From Asticcacaulis sp. UBA2476 (GTDB lineage Bacteria; Pseudomonadota; Alphaproteobacteria; Caulobacterales; Caulobacteraceae): a stretch of DNA of 64,000 nucleotides. Below the pieces are notes generated by a model. The model had not been told where the DNA came from, made no database searches, and was given only the letters and a program-made list of their open reading frames with translations. The stretch lies in assembly GCA_002342035.1 (NCBI GenBank), contig DDPE01000090.1:62001-126000 (forward strand). Direction: 5' to 3'. Position 1 is the stretch's first letter, and each line of letters opens with the position of its first letter. Below are positions 45,130 to 54,065 of this stretch, one piece after another. Both the position numbers and the translations under genes were made by a program.

Positions 45130-47019
45130 TTATGGCAGTTGCGTTGCGGGCGTCAGCGGGCTGTCCATTGGATTACCTGACTCAGTTGTAACCCGTCCTT
45201 CTTCGGGGATCAGGAACACCGGCATCAGGCGGCGTGGCGTCGCCTTGGCTGTAAGGTAAGCCACCGGCACCGACAGCATCAGCGCAAAAGCGGCCCCCGC
45301 GGTCATCAGCAAGGTTTCGGGCGCGAAGATAGAGGCGACCAGCAACAGCCCCATGCCGATCAGGGTGTGGGCGGTAAAGCGCCGCGCCAACTCGTCAGCG
45401 GAGACTTCGTATTCCGAGCGGCGCTGAGATTTCCAGCCGCTTTTACGACCCGACAGGATCGACGCTACCATAAAGGCGTGGCTGATCATCACCACCGGCG
45501 CAATCAGGGTCGACAGCACAGTCTCGACGATCAAGCTAAGCGTCGCGCGTACGCCGCCGCCAAAGCCAGAGCGGGTGTCCGGATCGCGCAGAACGACGAT
45601 AGCCGCCAGCACCTTGGGCACAATGAGGAACGCCATGGTCACGGCGAACAATCCGGCCAGAGGGCCGACGGAGGCAGCCACCGGGGTGATATCAGCGGCG
45701 GCCAGAGCCGCACCTGTGGCCACCATGCCCACCCACATTGGGGCCAGCAGATAGTTGAACACCCCGCGCAGCAGATGGAAACGGTTGATCCCGTGCAGGC
45801 CCGATGCGCCCACTACGGCCGCGTGTTGCAGATTGCCCTGACACCAGCGGCGATCACGGCCCAATGTGTCCATCAGGCTGGGCGGGCTTTCCTCATACGA
45901 TCCGTCAAGGTGCGGGGCCATATGTACGGCCCAGCCGGCGCGGCGCAGCAGGGCGGCCTCAACAAAATCGTGGCTCATAATATGGCCGCCAAACGGCGCA
46001 CGGCCCGGCAGGTGCGGCAGGCCCGCCGCCTCGGCAAAGGCGCGGGTGCGGATGATGGCGTTGTGGCCCCAGAAATTACCCTCAGACCCGGACCACCACG
46101 CAATGCCACAGGCGGCGACCGGCCCGTAAAGGCGGGCGGCGAATTGCTCACAACGCGCAAACAGGCTTTTGCGGTTGATCAGGCGCGGCGCGGTCTGGAT
46201 TAGGCCGACGCGGGGGTGGCGCTCCATCCCGCCCGCCAGTCGCACCAGCGTGTTGCCGCTCATCAGGCTGTCGGCATCGAGCACGATCATGTGGGCGTAG
46301 GCTCCGCCATGACGGCTGACCCAATCGGCGATATTGCCCGCTTTACGGTCGGTATTGATCGGGCGGCGGCGGTAATAGATACGCGGCGCACCGCTTAAGC
46401 GCTGCATCTTGAGGAAGGCGGTGCGCTCAGTCTCCGCCGCGACCGGATCTTGGGTGTCGCTCAGGACAAAGATATCGAACCGATTGCCTTGCAGGGTTGC
46501 GATCAGGGACTGACGGATGGTGTCTAACCTGCCGACGACCGCATGGGCGTCCTCGTTGCAGATCGGCATGAGAATGGCGGTTTGTTGCCTCAGCAGCGGG
46601 ATAGGCCCGTCCGGAAACAGGCCCAGATCGTCCTGACGCGTGAGGTACACCCACACACCGGCCAGGGATGAGATAAAGGCAAAGGCCATCCAGGTGAACA
46701 AAAAACCCGCCAGACCTAAAAACACCATCTCCAGCGGGTGAAAGCCCTGATAGCTCAGGCTCGCCGCCAGCACGCCAATGCCGGTGGCCCCGATCAGCAG
46801 TGACAGGCCAAAGATGAACAGCCGCCGCCAGATCATGTGGCGCGGTGAGGTCGGGATGAGCGCCGATGACAAGGCCCCTTCGGTCAGGGACTGCACCGGC
46901 ATGTCGAGCGGGGCCTCAGACGGCATGACCGGCGTATGAGGTTCGGTCACCGGCTGGCGGATGCCAAAGGTTGGGCCCAAGCGGCCTGCAAATCTCAGTA
47001 AGTCCATCTGAACATCCAT
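45130..47019 (-). CDS. opgH: OpgH (MdoH), membrane glucan glucosyltransferase
   Basis: Inner-membrane GT2-family enzyme that makes the beta-glucan backbone of osmoregulated periplasmic glucans from UDP-glucose. The ~629-residue protein has two N-terminal helices (LFIFGLSLLIGATGIGVLAA and the next), the cytoplasmic glycosyltransferase domain with ILMPICNED, VLDADSLMSG and the acceptor-site DRRWCQGNLQH (R-x-x-RW type), then several C-terminal helices. The 5' end overlaps the opgG stop; ATG 47019 or 47007 are the plausible starts, and the overlap implies coupling. A longer frame to 47118 runs deep into opgG and is unlikely. Confidence 0.95.
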   Translation of the reverse strand: MDVQMDLLRFAGRLGPTFGIRQPVTEPHTPVMPSEAPLDMPVQSLTEGALSSALIPTSPRHMIWRRLFIFGLSLLIGATGIGVLAASLSYQGFHPLEMVFLGLAGFLFTWMAFAFISSLAGVWVYLTRQDDLGLFPDGPIPLLRQQTAILMPICNEDAHAVVGRLDTIRQSLIATLQGNRFDIFVLSDTQDPVAAETERTAFLKMQRLSGAPRIYYRRRPINTDRKAGNIADWVSRHGGAYAHMIVLDADSLMSGNTLVRLAGGMERHPRVGLIQTAPRLINRKSLFARCEQFAARLYGPVAACGIAWWSGSEGNFWGHNAIIRTRAFAEAAGLPHLPGRAPFGGHIMSHDFVEAALLRRAGWAVHMAPHLDGSYEESPPSLMDTLGRDRRWCQGNLQHAAVVGASGLHGINRFHLLRGVFNYLLAPMWVGMVATGAALAAADITPVAASVGPLAGLFAVTMAFLIVPKVLAAIVVLRDPDTRSGFGGGVRATLSLIVETVLSTLIAPVVMISHAFMVASILSGRKSGWKSQRRSEYEVSADELARRFTAHTLIGMGLLLVASIFAPETLLMTAGAAFALMLSVPVAYLTAKATPRRLMPVFLIPEEGRVTTESGNPMDSPLTPATQLP

Positions 47020-48515
47020 GTTTCCGTGAGCGCCGTAGCGTCTTTGTGCAGCGCAAGCCGCAGGTCCGCTGTTTTTGCCTGTTCGGGTTGGAGGTGGCCC
47101 AATTCTAGGTGAAACCACGCGCGGATAACGCCGCGATCGTTTAGGGTTTGCAGCCTGACGGCGCTTAAAGTCCCGGCGGAGGCTTCCGCCACGGCGGTTA
47201 ACGTATCGGGATCGATGCCTTTCAAGGCAAAATCGACCATAAACACCCGGCCATAGCCATTAATGTCCTTACCCGTGCGGGTTTGAACCACACGGCCGAT
47301 CGTCTGGATTTGCGGATCAACCACAGGTGATCCCCACATGACAGTATAGTGATAACTGTGGCCCCGGTGGGGCGCAAGCGGGGCAGCCGGCCGCCAGAAG
47401 GCCACAATGTTGTCAAAACCTTCGGTATTGGACGGCAGTTCAATCAGATGCACAGCCCCCTTACCCCAATTACCCTTGGGGGTGACATAGCCGCTGGGGC
47501 GCAGGTCGTAGCGGGCTTCGTAATCCTCAAACACCGCCTGCGACTGCTCGCGCTGCATCAGGCCAAAGCCTTTAGGGCCTGTATCCTGAAAGGAGCTTTC
47601 TTCAGGCTTAGGCGGGTTGGTCAGGACGCGCCAGATGGCCTCATCGCTGCCGGTGCGCAGTTGTAAGCCGTCGGCATCATGGACGGCCCCTCTGAAATCA
47701 TCGAAGCCGCCCTGATCGGCAGGGCCGTAGAGATACATGGCCGTCAGCGGGGCAATGCCGACCATATCGAGCGTCACACGCGGGAACAGGGTGCATTCGA
47801 TATCGTAAACAGTCGCAGCCCCCGGCGTGATTTTAAAGGCATAGGCACCAGAGACGCTGGGGCTATCGAGCAGGGCATAGACCTGAACCGACGTATCACC
47901 GGCCTTGGGGCGCACGATCCAGTAGCTGCGGAAGATCGGAAACTCTTCGCCGCGCGCGCTGGCGGTGGCCAGCGCCAAACCGCGTCCTGACAGGCCGTAG
48001 GTTTGATTAGCCGCCAATGACCGGAAATAACTGGCCCCCAGAAACACCGCCATTTCGTCCATGCCGGGGACATTATGGGCATGGATTCGAAACCCGGCAT
48101 AGCCGATATCGCCCGCAGGTGCCGTGGCCGAGCGCGGATCAAAGGTGAACTGGGCGGCGTCATAGCGGAACGGGATCGCCTTGCCGTCATGGACTTCAAA
48201 GATGTCGATCCGCTCACGGCTTAAGCCGCCGCGATGGAAAAATTCGAGGTGAAAGCCCAGCCCGTCCTGTTTCCACGGCCCATGCTCCGGCTTAAAACGA
48301 ATGCCGCGATAGGCATCGTAGCCTAGGCTGGCCAGTTCGGCGGGCAGTTCAGTTGAGGGAGCCACATAAGGGCTGCGGGCGGTTTTTCGCGCCAGATCGA
48401 TGACGGTCTGAAAGCCAAATGCGCTGGCACTGAGCGCACGCGCGGGCGCAAGCATGGTTGTCGCCATGGCCGCCGCACTGATTCCGCTCACAAACTGGCG
48501 TCGCTTCAAACTCAT
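46995..48515 (-). CDS. opgG: OpgG/OpgD-family periplasmic glucan biosynthesis protein
   Basis: Periplasmic protein that works with OpgH to branch or release osmoregulated glucans. The 506-residue protein begins MSLKRRQFVSGISAAAMA, a twin-arginine signal, cleaved near ARA at residue 27. The Tat signal is a feature of OpgD rather than OpgG in E. coli, so the exact name is open. The MdoG family body is clear: YDAYRGIRFKP, FEVHDGKAIPF, GASYFRSLAANQTYGLSGRGLA, DNIVAFWRP and YTVMWG. ATG 48515 has GGGGATAGG just upstream. Its 3' end overlaps opgH. The leader contains an unassigned multi-hairpin element (48598-48714). Confidence 0.94.
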   Translation of the reverse strand: MSLKRRQFVSGISAAAMATTMLAPARALSASAFGFQTVIDLARKTARSPYVAPSTELPAELASLGYDAYRGIRFKPEHGPWKQDGLGFHLEFFHRGGLSRERIDIFEVHDGKAIPFRYDAAQFTFDPRSATAPAGDIGYAGFRIHAHNVPGMDEMAVFLGASYFRSLAANQTYGLSGRGLALATASARGEEFPIFRSYWIVRPKAGDTSVQVYALLDSPSVSGAYAFKITPGAATVYDIECTLFPRVTLDMVGIAPLTAMYLYGPADQGGFDDFRGAVHDADGLQLRTGSDEAIWRVLTNPPKPEESSFQDTGPKGFGLMQREQSQAVFEDYEARYDLRPSGYVTPKGNWGKGAVHLIELPSNTEGFDNIVAFWRPAAPLAPHRGHSYHYTVMWGSPVVDPQIQTIGRVVQTRTGKDINGYGRVFMVDFALKGIDPDTLTAVAEASAGTLSAVRLQTLNDRGVIRAWFHLELGHLQPEQAKTADLRLALHKDATALTETWMFRWTY

Positions 48516-48597
48516 CCTATCCCCAAAACACACAATTCTCGTCACCTGAATGCGGCTGCGTTCAGGTCTGAACTCAAAGCGGCACACCCTTTGGAGG

Positions 48598-48714
48598 CTT
48601 AAAGGGCCATGCGGCGGGTCATTAAGAATCCGTCTGTTGAAATTGTGCTCAGAGGTCGCCCTCTGAACCCTGCTGTCTTATGCAGCGAACGGAAACCGTC
48701 GGCGGGCCTTTAAG
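48598..48714 (-). ncRNA. Unassigned 117-nt structured RNA candidate in the opgG leader
   Basis: A closing stem of CTTAAAGG (48598-48605) with CCTTTAAG (48707-48714) encloses three local hairpins. On the minus strand these are ACGG-ttt-CCGT (48689-48699), a GCTG/CAGC hairpin (48672-48686) and a perfect 7-bp TCAGAGG-GCGA-CCTCTGA with a GNRA tetraloop (48649-48666). It lies 83 bases before the opgG ATG on the same strand. The multibranch layout resembles a cis-regulatory RNA; I could not match it to a known family. It could instead belong to a separate small transcript. Confidence 0.5.
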
Positions 48715-48758
48715 GTCATGAGGCAACCGCTTGGGGCGTTAATGGCCTGACTTATCCC

Positions 48759-48781
48759 GGTGTCCCAATTTGCGGGACACC
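48759..48781. repeat. Perfect 8-bp inverted repeat upstream of opgG
   Basis: GGTGTCCC and GGGACACC around AATTTGC. It could be an operator dyad or a hairpin; no T-run is present. Confidence 0.5.
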
Positions 48782-48862
48782 ACAGACAACGTCGCAAAGG
48801 ACACAAACCGGGGAGGAATACAGCGCCTGCCTTGGAACAGGCCGCCGTCCGTGTCGCAATCC

Positions 48863-48878
48863 TTAAGACGCAATTAAC
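48863..48878. promoter_or_regulatory. CtrA-type box
   Basis: TTAA-GACGCAA-TTAAC matches the CtrA consensus TTAA-N7-TTAAC of Caulobacterales exactly. It lies in the 762-base gap between opgG (minus) and the MFS gene (plus), about 350 and 400 bases from the two starts, so the target is uncertain. Confidence 0.45.
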
Positions 48879-49060
48879 CAGTTACGGTTTCGGGTTGTAA
48901 AAATTCGATAAGGAACGCGTACCAATTACAACAAAGGCGAATTATGAACGGTTGATTTCGCCTGCCTGGTGTCAAATCTGACACACTTAAACACAGTCAG
49001 GTGTGGCTTTTAGGGTAATTTTTCACCGACAATTACGCCCGGTCACGACCAGCAGCACGC

Positions 49061-49085
49061 TTGGTAAGGTGTATGGTCTTACCAA
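49061..49085. promoter_or_regulatory. Operator candidate upstream of the ExuT-like gene (GntR/FadR type)
   Basis: TTGGTAAG (49061-49068) and CTTACCAA (49078-49085) are perfect inverted arms with a 9-base spacer. Inside it, TGGT-ctt-ACCA (49074-49084) matches the TGGT-N3-ACCA pattern bound by FadR-subfamily GntR regulators, which control hexuronate genes (ExuR/UxuR) in many proteobacteria. It lies about 190 bases before the transporter start. Confidence 0.5.
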
Positions 49086-49277
49086 AAAATCGCTATATCT
49101 GACACAGCGTGTTGAAGTCTGAGAATTTTTAGAGTCATATGTGCGCCAGAGTCAGGCAGCCGCGCACGCACGCGGACATAACGGTCACTACGTCGCTGAG
49201 TGATCGAACACATAAAACAAGCGGCAACACGGGATATTGCACTGCGGGCCATGTACGGTCGCAGAAAAGGGAACGCT

Positions 49278-50606
49278 ATGAGTGAATCAACGGGGGGCAC
49301 CGCAGCCCCGCAGCCGGGCACCATGCCTGAGAGCCGGATGAGCAAATACCGCTGGGTGATCGTCACCCTGCTGTTTATCGCCATCGGCATCAACTATATC
49401 GACCGCCAGATGATCGGTATCCTGAAAGGTACGCTTCAGGACGAACTTAAATGGACGGAAATCGAATATGCCAATATCGTTTTCTGGTTTCAGTGCGCCT
49501 ATGCCATCGGTTTTCTGACCTTTGGGCGTGTCATCGACCGGGTCGGGGTCAAGATCGGCTATGCCGTCGCCTTCACCATCTGGACGATTGCCTCGATCGG
49601 TCATGGCCTGATCCATACGGTGACGCAGTTTGCTTTGGCCCGCTTTGTGCTCGGCTTTGGCGAATCGGGCAGCTTCCCGTCCTCGCTTAAGGCTGTGTCG
49701 GAATGGTTCCCCCAAAAAGAGCGCGCGCAGGCCGTCGGCATTTTTAACGCCGGGACCGCGATGGGCCCGATCATCACCCCGCTTTTGGTGCCCGCAATTA
49801 CCATCGCGTTTGGTTGGCGGGCGGCGTTTATCTCGATCGGTATCGTGACGGCCCTGTGGCTGGTCGCGTGGATGCTGATGTATCGTCAGCCGGAAAAGCA
49901 CCCCAAGGTCAATGCTGCTGAACTGGCGCACATTCGCTCGGATGTTGATCAGCACTCCGGTGAAGCTATTGAGAAAATCTCATGGTTTAAGCTTCTGACC
50001 TTTCGCGGCACCTGGGCCTATGCGCTGGGTAAGTTTCTGACCGACCCGATCTGGTGGCTTTATCTGTTCTGGTTGCCGGATTTTCTGGGCAAATCCTACG
50101 GGCTTGACCTCAAAAGCTTCGGGCCGCCGCTGATTGCCATCTATATTCTGGCCGATGTTGGCTCGGTCGCGGGCGGCTGGTCGTCGTCTAAGCAGATTCA
50201 GATGGGCCGCACGCCTAATGCCGCCCGTAAGACCACCATGCTGTTGTGTGCGTTTGCGGTCATACCCATCGTGTTTGCCCAGTTTGTCGGTCATCTGTGG
50301 GGCGCTGTGGCGATTATTGGTCTGGCGGCTGCGGCTCACCAGGCATGGTCGGCTAACCTGATGACCCTGCCGTCGGATATTTTCCCCAAGGCAGCGGTGG
50401 CTTCGGTCATTGGCATCGGCGGTACGGCGGGCGCGATCGGCGGTATGCTGATGACCACCTATAACGGCTATATCCTTGAGTTCTTTGGCTCCTATCAGCC
50501 GATCTTTATCGTGGCGGGCAGTGCCTATCTGGTAGCGATTACGGTCATCCACCTGCTGACGCCGCACCTCAAGCGGATACCAATCGAGAAAATCCGGGTC
50601 GGCTAA
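49278..50606 (+). CDS. MFS transporter, ExuT-like (anion:cation symporter family)
   Basis: A 442-residue, 12-helix major facilitator. The N-terminal WVIVTLLFIAIGINYIDRQMIG and GRVIDRVGVKIGYA segments, FVLGFGESGSFPSSLKAVSEWFP and the C-terminal GIGGTAGAIGGMLMT are typical of hexuronate/aldohexuronate (ExuT) members of the ACS family. Galacturonate or glucuronate uptake is therefore likely but not proved. ATG 49278 is preceded by AAGGGA at 5 bases; the frame is open to 49200. A GntR-type operator candidate lies upstream and a strong terminator follows. Confidence 0.93.
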   Translation: MSESTGGTAAPQPGTMPESRMSKYRWVIVTLLFIAIGINYIDRQMIGILKGTLQDELKWTEIEYANIVFWFQCAYAIGFLTFGRVIDRVGVKIGYAVAFTIWTIASIGHGLIHTVTQFALARFVLGFGESGSFPSSLKAVSEWFPQKERAQAVGIFNAGTAMGPIITPLLVPAITIAFGWRAAFISIGIVTALWLVAWMLMYRQPEKHPKVNAAELAHIRSDVDQHSGEAIEKISWFKLLTFRGTWAYALGKFLTDPIWWLYLFWLPDFLGKSYGLDLKSFGPPLIAIYILADVGSVAGGWSSSKQIQMGRTPNAARKTTMLLCAFAVIPIVFAQFVGHLWGAVAIIGLAAAAHQAWSANLMTLPSDIFPKAAVASVIGIGGTAGAIGGMLMTTYNGYILEFFGSYQPIFIVAGSAYLVAITVIHLLTPHLKRIPIEKIRVG

Positions 50607-50628
50607 ACCGGCGGATATCCAACTCTCA

Positions 50629-50668
50629 AAATAGCGCCGCTCTCTTATGGGGAGCGGCGCTATTTTTA
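50629..50668 (+). terminator. Terminator of the ExuT-like gene
   Basis: ATAGCGCCGCTC (50631-50642) and GAGCGGCGCTAT (50652-50662) form a perfect 12-bp stem with a 9-base loop, followed by TTTTTAT. Confidence 0.92.
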
Positions 50669-50724
50669 TAAGCGCTTGCCAAAAAGTGTATGCGGTTTTT
50701 GGAAATAAAAGCGCGTCAAAAAAC
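50669..50724. repeat. 57-bp REP-like palindrome, copy 2
   Basis: TAAGCGCTTGCCAAAAAGTG to GCGCGTCAAAAAACC; it aligns along its whole length with the element at 16312-16368 with a handful of substitutions and one single-base gap. It lies between a terminator and the stop codon of the convergent flippase gene. Confidence 0.75.
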
Positions 50725-50725
50725 C

Positions 50726-52252
50726 TTAAGCGCGGCGGCGCAAACGCCTGATGATGCCCTGCCCCTTATGGACGATGGTATGCTCAATCGTATTGGGCCG
50801 GCCCGCCAGCCCCCAGACGGTAAAGACCACAATGGTATATATAATGAGGGCCGGGGCGACGACCAATCCAATGCTGATGACCTCAAGCCATATGCCTTTA
50901 TCGAACCAGACCAGCGGTTTCAGACCGTAAATCGTCGCGGCCATGGCCCCAAGACCCAGCATATAGGGGACTAACGCGCCGATCTGGTCGCGGATTTTAA
51001 GGCCAATCAGGGTGCGGACACTGAACATAGAGAAGATGACAACCGCCGTGGCCGCTATGGCCTGAGTAGCAATCGCGCCATAAACGCCAAACTTACTGGC
51101 GGCAAACAGCATGATCGGCAGCTTGACGGCCAGTTCGGCCACCCCGCGCATTGATACGAACTGGTTGCGGTTCAGCACCATCGCCAGACACGGCAGTGGA
51201 AACGCCGGCAGCACAATCATCGCCGTCAGGGCCAGCGCGGTAAGGTATGGCGCGGCCTCCAGCCACTTATCACCAAACAGCACATTGAGCACCGGCGTCG
51301 ACAACATGGCCAGCGACAGCAAAACCGGCGTAATCAGCATGGGTATGCCGGCTGAGGCCTTAAGATAGGCGGCCCCCAGATCTTTGGGTGATTGAATGAG
51401 GGTCGCAAAGGCAGCGTTAATCGGCCCGATGGTCGGCAGGGCAATGGCCTGATAAGGGATATTGACCATATCGGTCGCCGCCGTAAATCGGCCAAACGGC
51501 ACCAGGTCGATATAGCGCGGCAGGATCAGCCGATCCATCTGCCAGTTCACGGACGATATAAACTGGGTCAGCGTGCTCCAGCCGACGACATTGGCAAAGC
51601 GCGGCCATTCCTTAAAAGTCAGGGACGGCTTCATGGGCGCAAACACATAGGTCAGGCTGACGAACACGACCGCCGTGGTGATGGTGCCGATGGCCAGCGC
51701 CCAGTAGCTGCGGGTCAGAATGGCGACGGTGGCGACCACGATTAGGGAGACACTTTTGGATGCCACATCCAGTATAAAACTTTTGCTGAAATCAAAACGC
51801 TTGGCAAACATGATAAGCCGTGGGCTGATCAGGCCGCGCATGATGGGTGAGATCGCCAGACACGCAATCAGCGGCAGCAGGCGCGGCTCATTGTAAAACA
51901 GCGACATGGGCCAGGCCAGCGCCCCCAGCACCGCCGCCACAATCAGGCTGCGCATCAGGCCGAGCGTAAAGGCCGTGTTGAACATGTCATCGGTCAGATG
52001 CTCTTCGCGCAGCAAAATCGTCGTAATCGGCAGGTCAAGCACGGTCTCGACGATAAACACCGACGTCATGGCCATGGCCACCAGCCCGAAATCCGCAGGC
52101 CCCAAAAAGCGCGCCAGAATGAGCAGGGCGATAAAATCGAGCACCTTGGCCAGCAGGCGTCCGCTGATCGACCACGCCCCGGCCTTGGCGGTGCGGCCTG
52201 ATAACGAAGGGTTTGGGGTATCGCCGGGAGAGGAGGCGGGCTGGTCGGTCAT
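50726..52252 (-). CDS. Wzx-type polysaccharide flippase (MOP superfamily)
   Basis: A 508-residue protein with 12-14 predicted membrane helices. The N-terminal KAGAWSISGRLLAKVLDFIALLILARFLGPADFGLVAMA is the standard opening of polysaccharide biosynthesis/Wzx-WzxC flippases. TRSYWALAIG, a middle region with NWQMDRLILPRYIDLVPFGRF, and the later GDKWLEAAPYLTALAL segment fit the WzxC-like subgroup. It probably moves lipid-linked oligosaccharides across the inner membrane for exopolysaccharide or holdfast-type polymers. No glycosyltransferases are adjacent, so the polymer is unknown. Confidence 0.92.
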   Translation of the reverse strand: MTDQPASSPGDTPNPSLSGRTAKAGAWSISGRLLAKVLDFIALLILARFLGPADFGLVAMAMTSVFIVETVLDLPITTILLREEHLTDDMFNTAFTLGLMRSLIVAAVLGALAWPMSLFYNEPRLLPLIACLAISPIMRGLISPRLIMFAKRFDFSKSFILDVASKSVSLIVVATVAILTRSYWALAIGTITTAVVFVSLTYVFAPMKPSLTFKEWPRFANVVGWSTLTQFISSVNWQMDRLILPRYIDLVPFGRFTAATDMVNIPYQAIALPTIGPINAAFATLIQSPKDLGAAYLKASAGIPMLITPVLLSLAMLSTPVLNVLFGDKWLEAAPYLTALALTAMIVLPAFPLPCLAMVLNRNQFVSMRGVAELAVKLPIMLFAASKFGVYGAIATQAIAATAVVIFSMFSVRTLIGLKIRDQIGALVPYMLGLGAMAATIYGLKPLVWFDKGIWLEVISIGLVVAPALIIYTIVVFTVWGLAGRPNTIEHTIVHKGQGIIRRLRRRA

Positions 52253-52441
52253 CAGGTTTCCGGGCGGTACAGATTGACGGGCGAGATGCCCCGGCTATTG
52301 GCACACAGCGCGCGCGTAGGGCAAGGCGTGCGCTGATTATTACCATAGTTATAAGCCATTAGGATTTCCCTACCGGCTTTGAGTGTGGTCTGTGCGCCAC
52401 AGGCGAGGCCTTAACGAACAACGGCCTCCGCTGTGTCGCAA

Positions 52442-52497
52442 TTTACACAAATCTGTCACATGTCCATGTCGGTTCTGTCATATAGCGCCCCTATAAG
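52442..52497 (+). promoter_or_regulatory. Pho box and promoter of the lipoprotein/TonB-receptor pair
   Basis: Four 7-bp units are spaced exactly 11 bp: TTTACAC (52442), CTGTCAC (52453), CCATGTC (52464, weak) and CTGTCAT (52475). The strong units match the PhoB direct-repeat consensus CTGTCAT with 4-base AT-rich gaps. TATAAG (52492-52497) follows 10 bases later, the usual place of the -10 in PhoB-activated promoters. The rest of the 326-base gap from 52253 holds nothing else I can support. Confidence 0.8.
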
Positions 52498-52578
52498 CCC
52501 CTTAAGGCAAAACGACCTTTGTTGTGGGGGAGAGCGGTCTTCGCTCTTCGACGCCTGTCAAACGTTGGAGACAAAGAC

Positions 52579-54042
52579 ATGATCAAATCCAGAAAATTCC
52601 GTATCGCGCTTATGACCGGCGGCGCTGCGCTTGGCGTAGCCCTGACGCTGGCCGCTTGTGGCGGTGCTGACGGCGTGGCCTCACCCGGCGAAGGCGTCCT
52701 GGTTGGCGGCGGTTCGTCGTCTTCGAGCAGCAGTTCTACACCTGGAAATGGTACACCGGCTACGGCATGTCCGACCGGCCTGCTGGATGGTGGCTTGGTT
52801 GCCAACAACACCCTGCGCGCCTGTCAGTTGCCAAACCTGATCACCGGTGATCTGGTTCTGAACAAGGTCGCGGGTGCGGTTTATTCCATTAACGGTCGCG
52901 TTCAGGTCGGTGACGACCTCGGCGCTAACCCAGCCGCCCCGCTGGCGGGCACCAAAGGCACCCTGACGATCGCTCCGGGCGTGAAGATCTTCGGCTCAGC
53001 CGGTCTTGACTACCTGATCATCAGCCGCGGTTCGCAAATCTTCGCATCGGGCACCGCCTCTGAACCGATTATCTTCACCTCCAAGCAAGGCATCGAAGGC
53101 ACCGCCGGTGCTAACGCCATCGGTCAATGGGGTGGTCTGGTCATCGCCGGTCGCGCACCGTCCAACGTCTGCCCGGCTGGTGTAACCCCGCCGAACGTCG
53201 CCTGTTCCGAAGGTCAGGTCGAAGGCACCAACGCATTTTACGGCGGCAACACAGCTAACGACAACTCCGGCATCCTGAAGTACGTCCGCGTACAGCACTC
53301 CGGCTTTGAAGTTCTGCCCGCCAAGGAACTGAACGGCATCACCTTCGCCGGCGTCGGTTCGGGCACCACGGTTGATTACGTTCAGGTTCATAACTCGTCC
53401 GACGACGGCATGGAAATGTTCGGCGGTACGCTCAACCTGAAGCACATCATCCTGACCGGCAACGACGACGACAGCCTCGACACCGACAACGGCTACCGCG
53501 GCGCGGTTCAGTTCCTGATCGTTAAGCAACGTGACAACGGCGGTGACCGTCTGTTTGAAATGTCCTGCGCCGGCAACGCAGCTTACTGCTCGCATCCGAT
53601 GATCTCCAACGCCACCCTGATCCGCCGCTCGTCGGTCGCGTCGAACGGCCTGGAACTGAACACCGGCACGGACCTGACCCTGATCAACTCGGTGATCCAC
53701 AACACCTCGGCCACCACCACGACCGGCATCCGTATCACCGATGTCGCGACCCAAACGGCCGCCCCGACCTTTAGCTCGGTCTACATGTCAGGCTTCGCCA
53801 CCCAGTTTGCCTCTTCCGGCAACACGGCGGCGATCTTCACCGGCGGCACCAACAACACTGCTAACGGCACGTCGACCCTGGTTGACTTCGTCAACGGCGC
53901 CAATGAAACCGCCGTCACCGTAACTCCGGCAACCGCCGTCAACGCCGTCTTCTCCAGCGTCACCTATGTCGGCGCCGTCAAGGATGCCAACGACAACTGG
54001 TGGAAGGGCTGGTCCTGCGGTCTGGACAGCAACCCTTGCTAA
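52579..54042 (+). CDS. Surface lipoprotein, beta-helix type (ElpS-like candidate)
   Basis: A 487-residue lipoprotein. The signal ends ALTLAAC with the lipobox cysteine at residue 27, followed by a Gly/Ser linker (VLVGGGSSSSSSSS). The body is rich in T/N/G/V with motifs such as LTIAPGVKIFG, GQWGGLVIAGRAP and VQVHNSSDDGMEMFGG, suggesting a right-handed parallel beta-helix. Cys pairs occur at intervals (about CPTG..ACQ, VCPAGV..ACS, SCAGNAAYCS, SCGLDSNPC). Position before a TonB receptor and behind a Pho box recalls ElpS of Caulobacter, a phosphate-starvation lipoprotein released by type II secretion; this link is from memory. Databases sometimes mislabel relatives as multidrug transporters. ATG 52579 has GGAG 8 bases upstream. 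Confidence 0.85.
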   Translation: MIKSRKFRIALMTGGAALGVALTLAACGGADGVASPGEGVLVGGGSSSSSSSSTPGNGTPATACPTGLLDGGLVANNTLRACQLPNLITGDLVLNKVAGAVYSINGRVQVGDDLGANPAAPLAGTKGTLTIAPGVKIFGSAGLDYLIISRGSQIFASGTASEPIIFTSKQGIEGTAGANAIGQWGGLVIAGRAPSNVCPAGVTPPNVACSEGQVEGTNAFYGGNTANDNSGILKYVRVQHSGFEVLPAKELNGITFAGVGSGTTVDYVQVHNSSDDGMEMFGGTLNLKHIILTGNDDDSLDTDNGYRGAVQFLIVKQRDNGGDRLFEMSCAGNAAYCSHPMISNATLIRRSSVASNGLELNTGTDLTLINSVIHNTSATTTTGIRITDVATQTAAPTFSSVYMSGFATQFASSGNTAAIFTGGTNNTANGTSTLVDFVNGANETAVTVTPATAVNAVFSSVTYVGAVKDANDNWWKGWSCGLDSNPC

Positions 54043-54065
54043 TCAAAGCATAAGCGCCTGATGCG

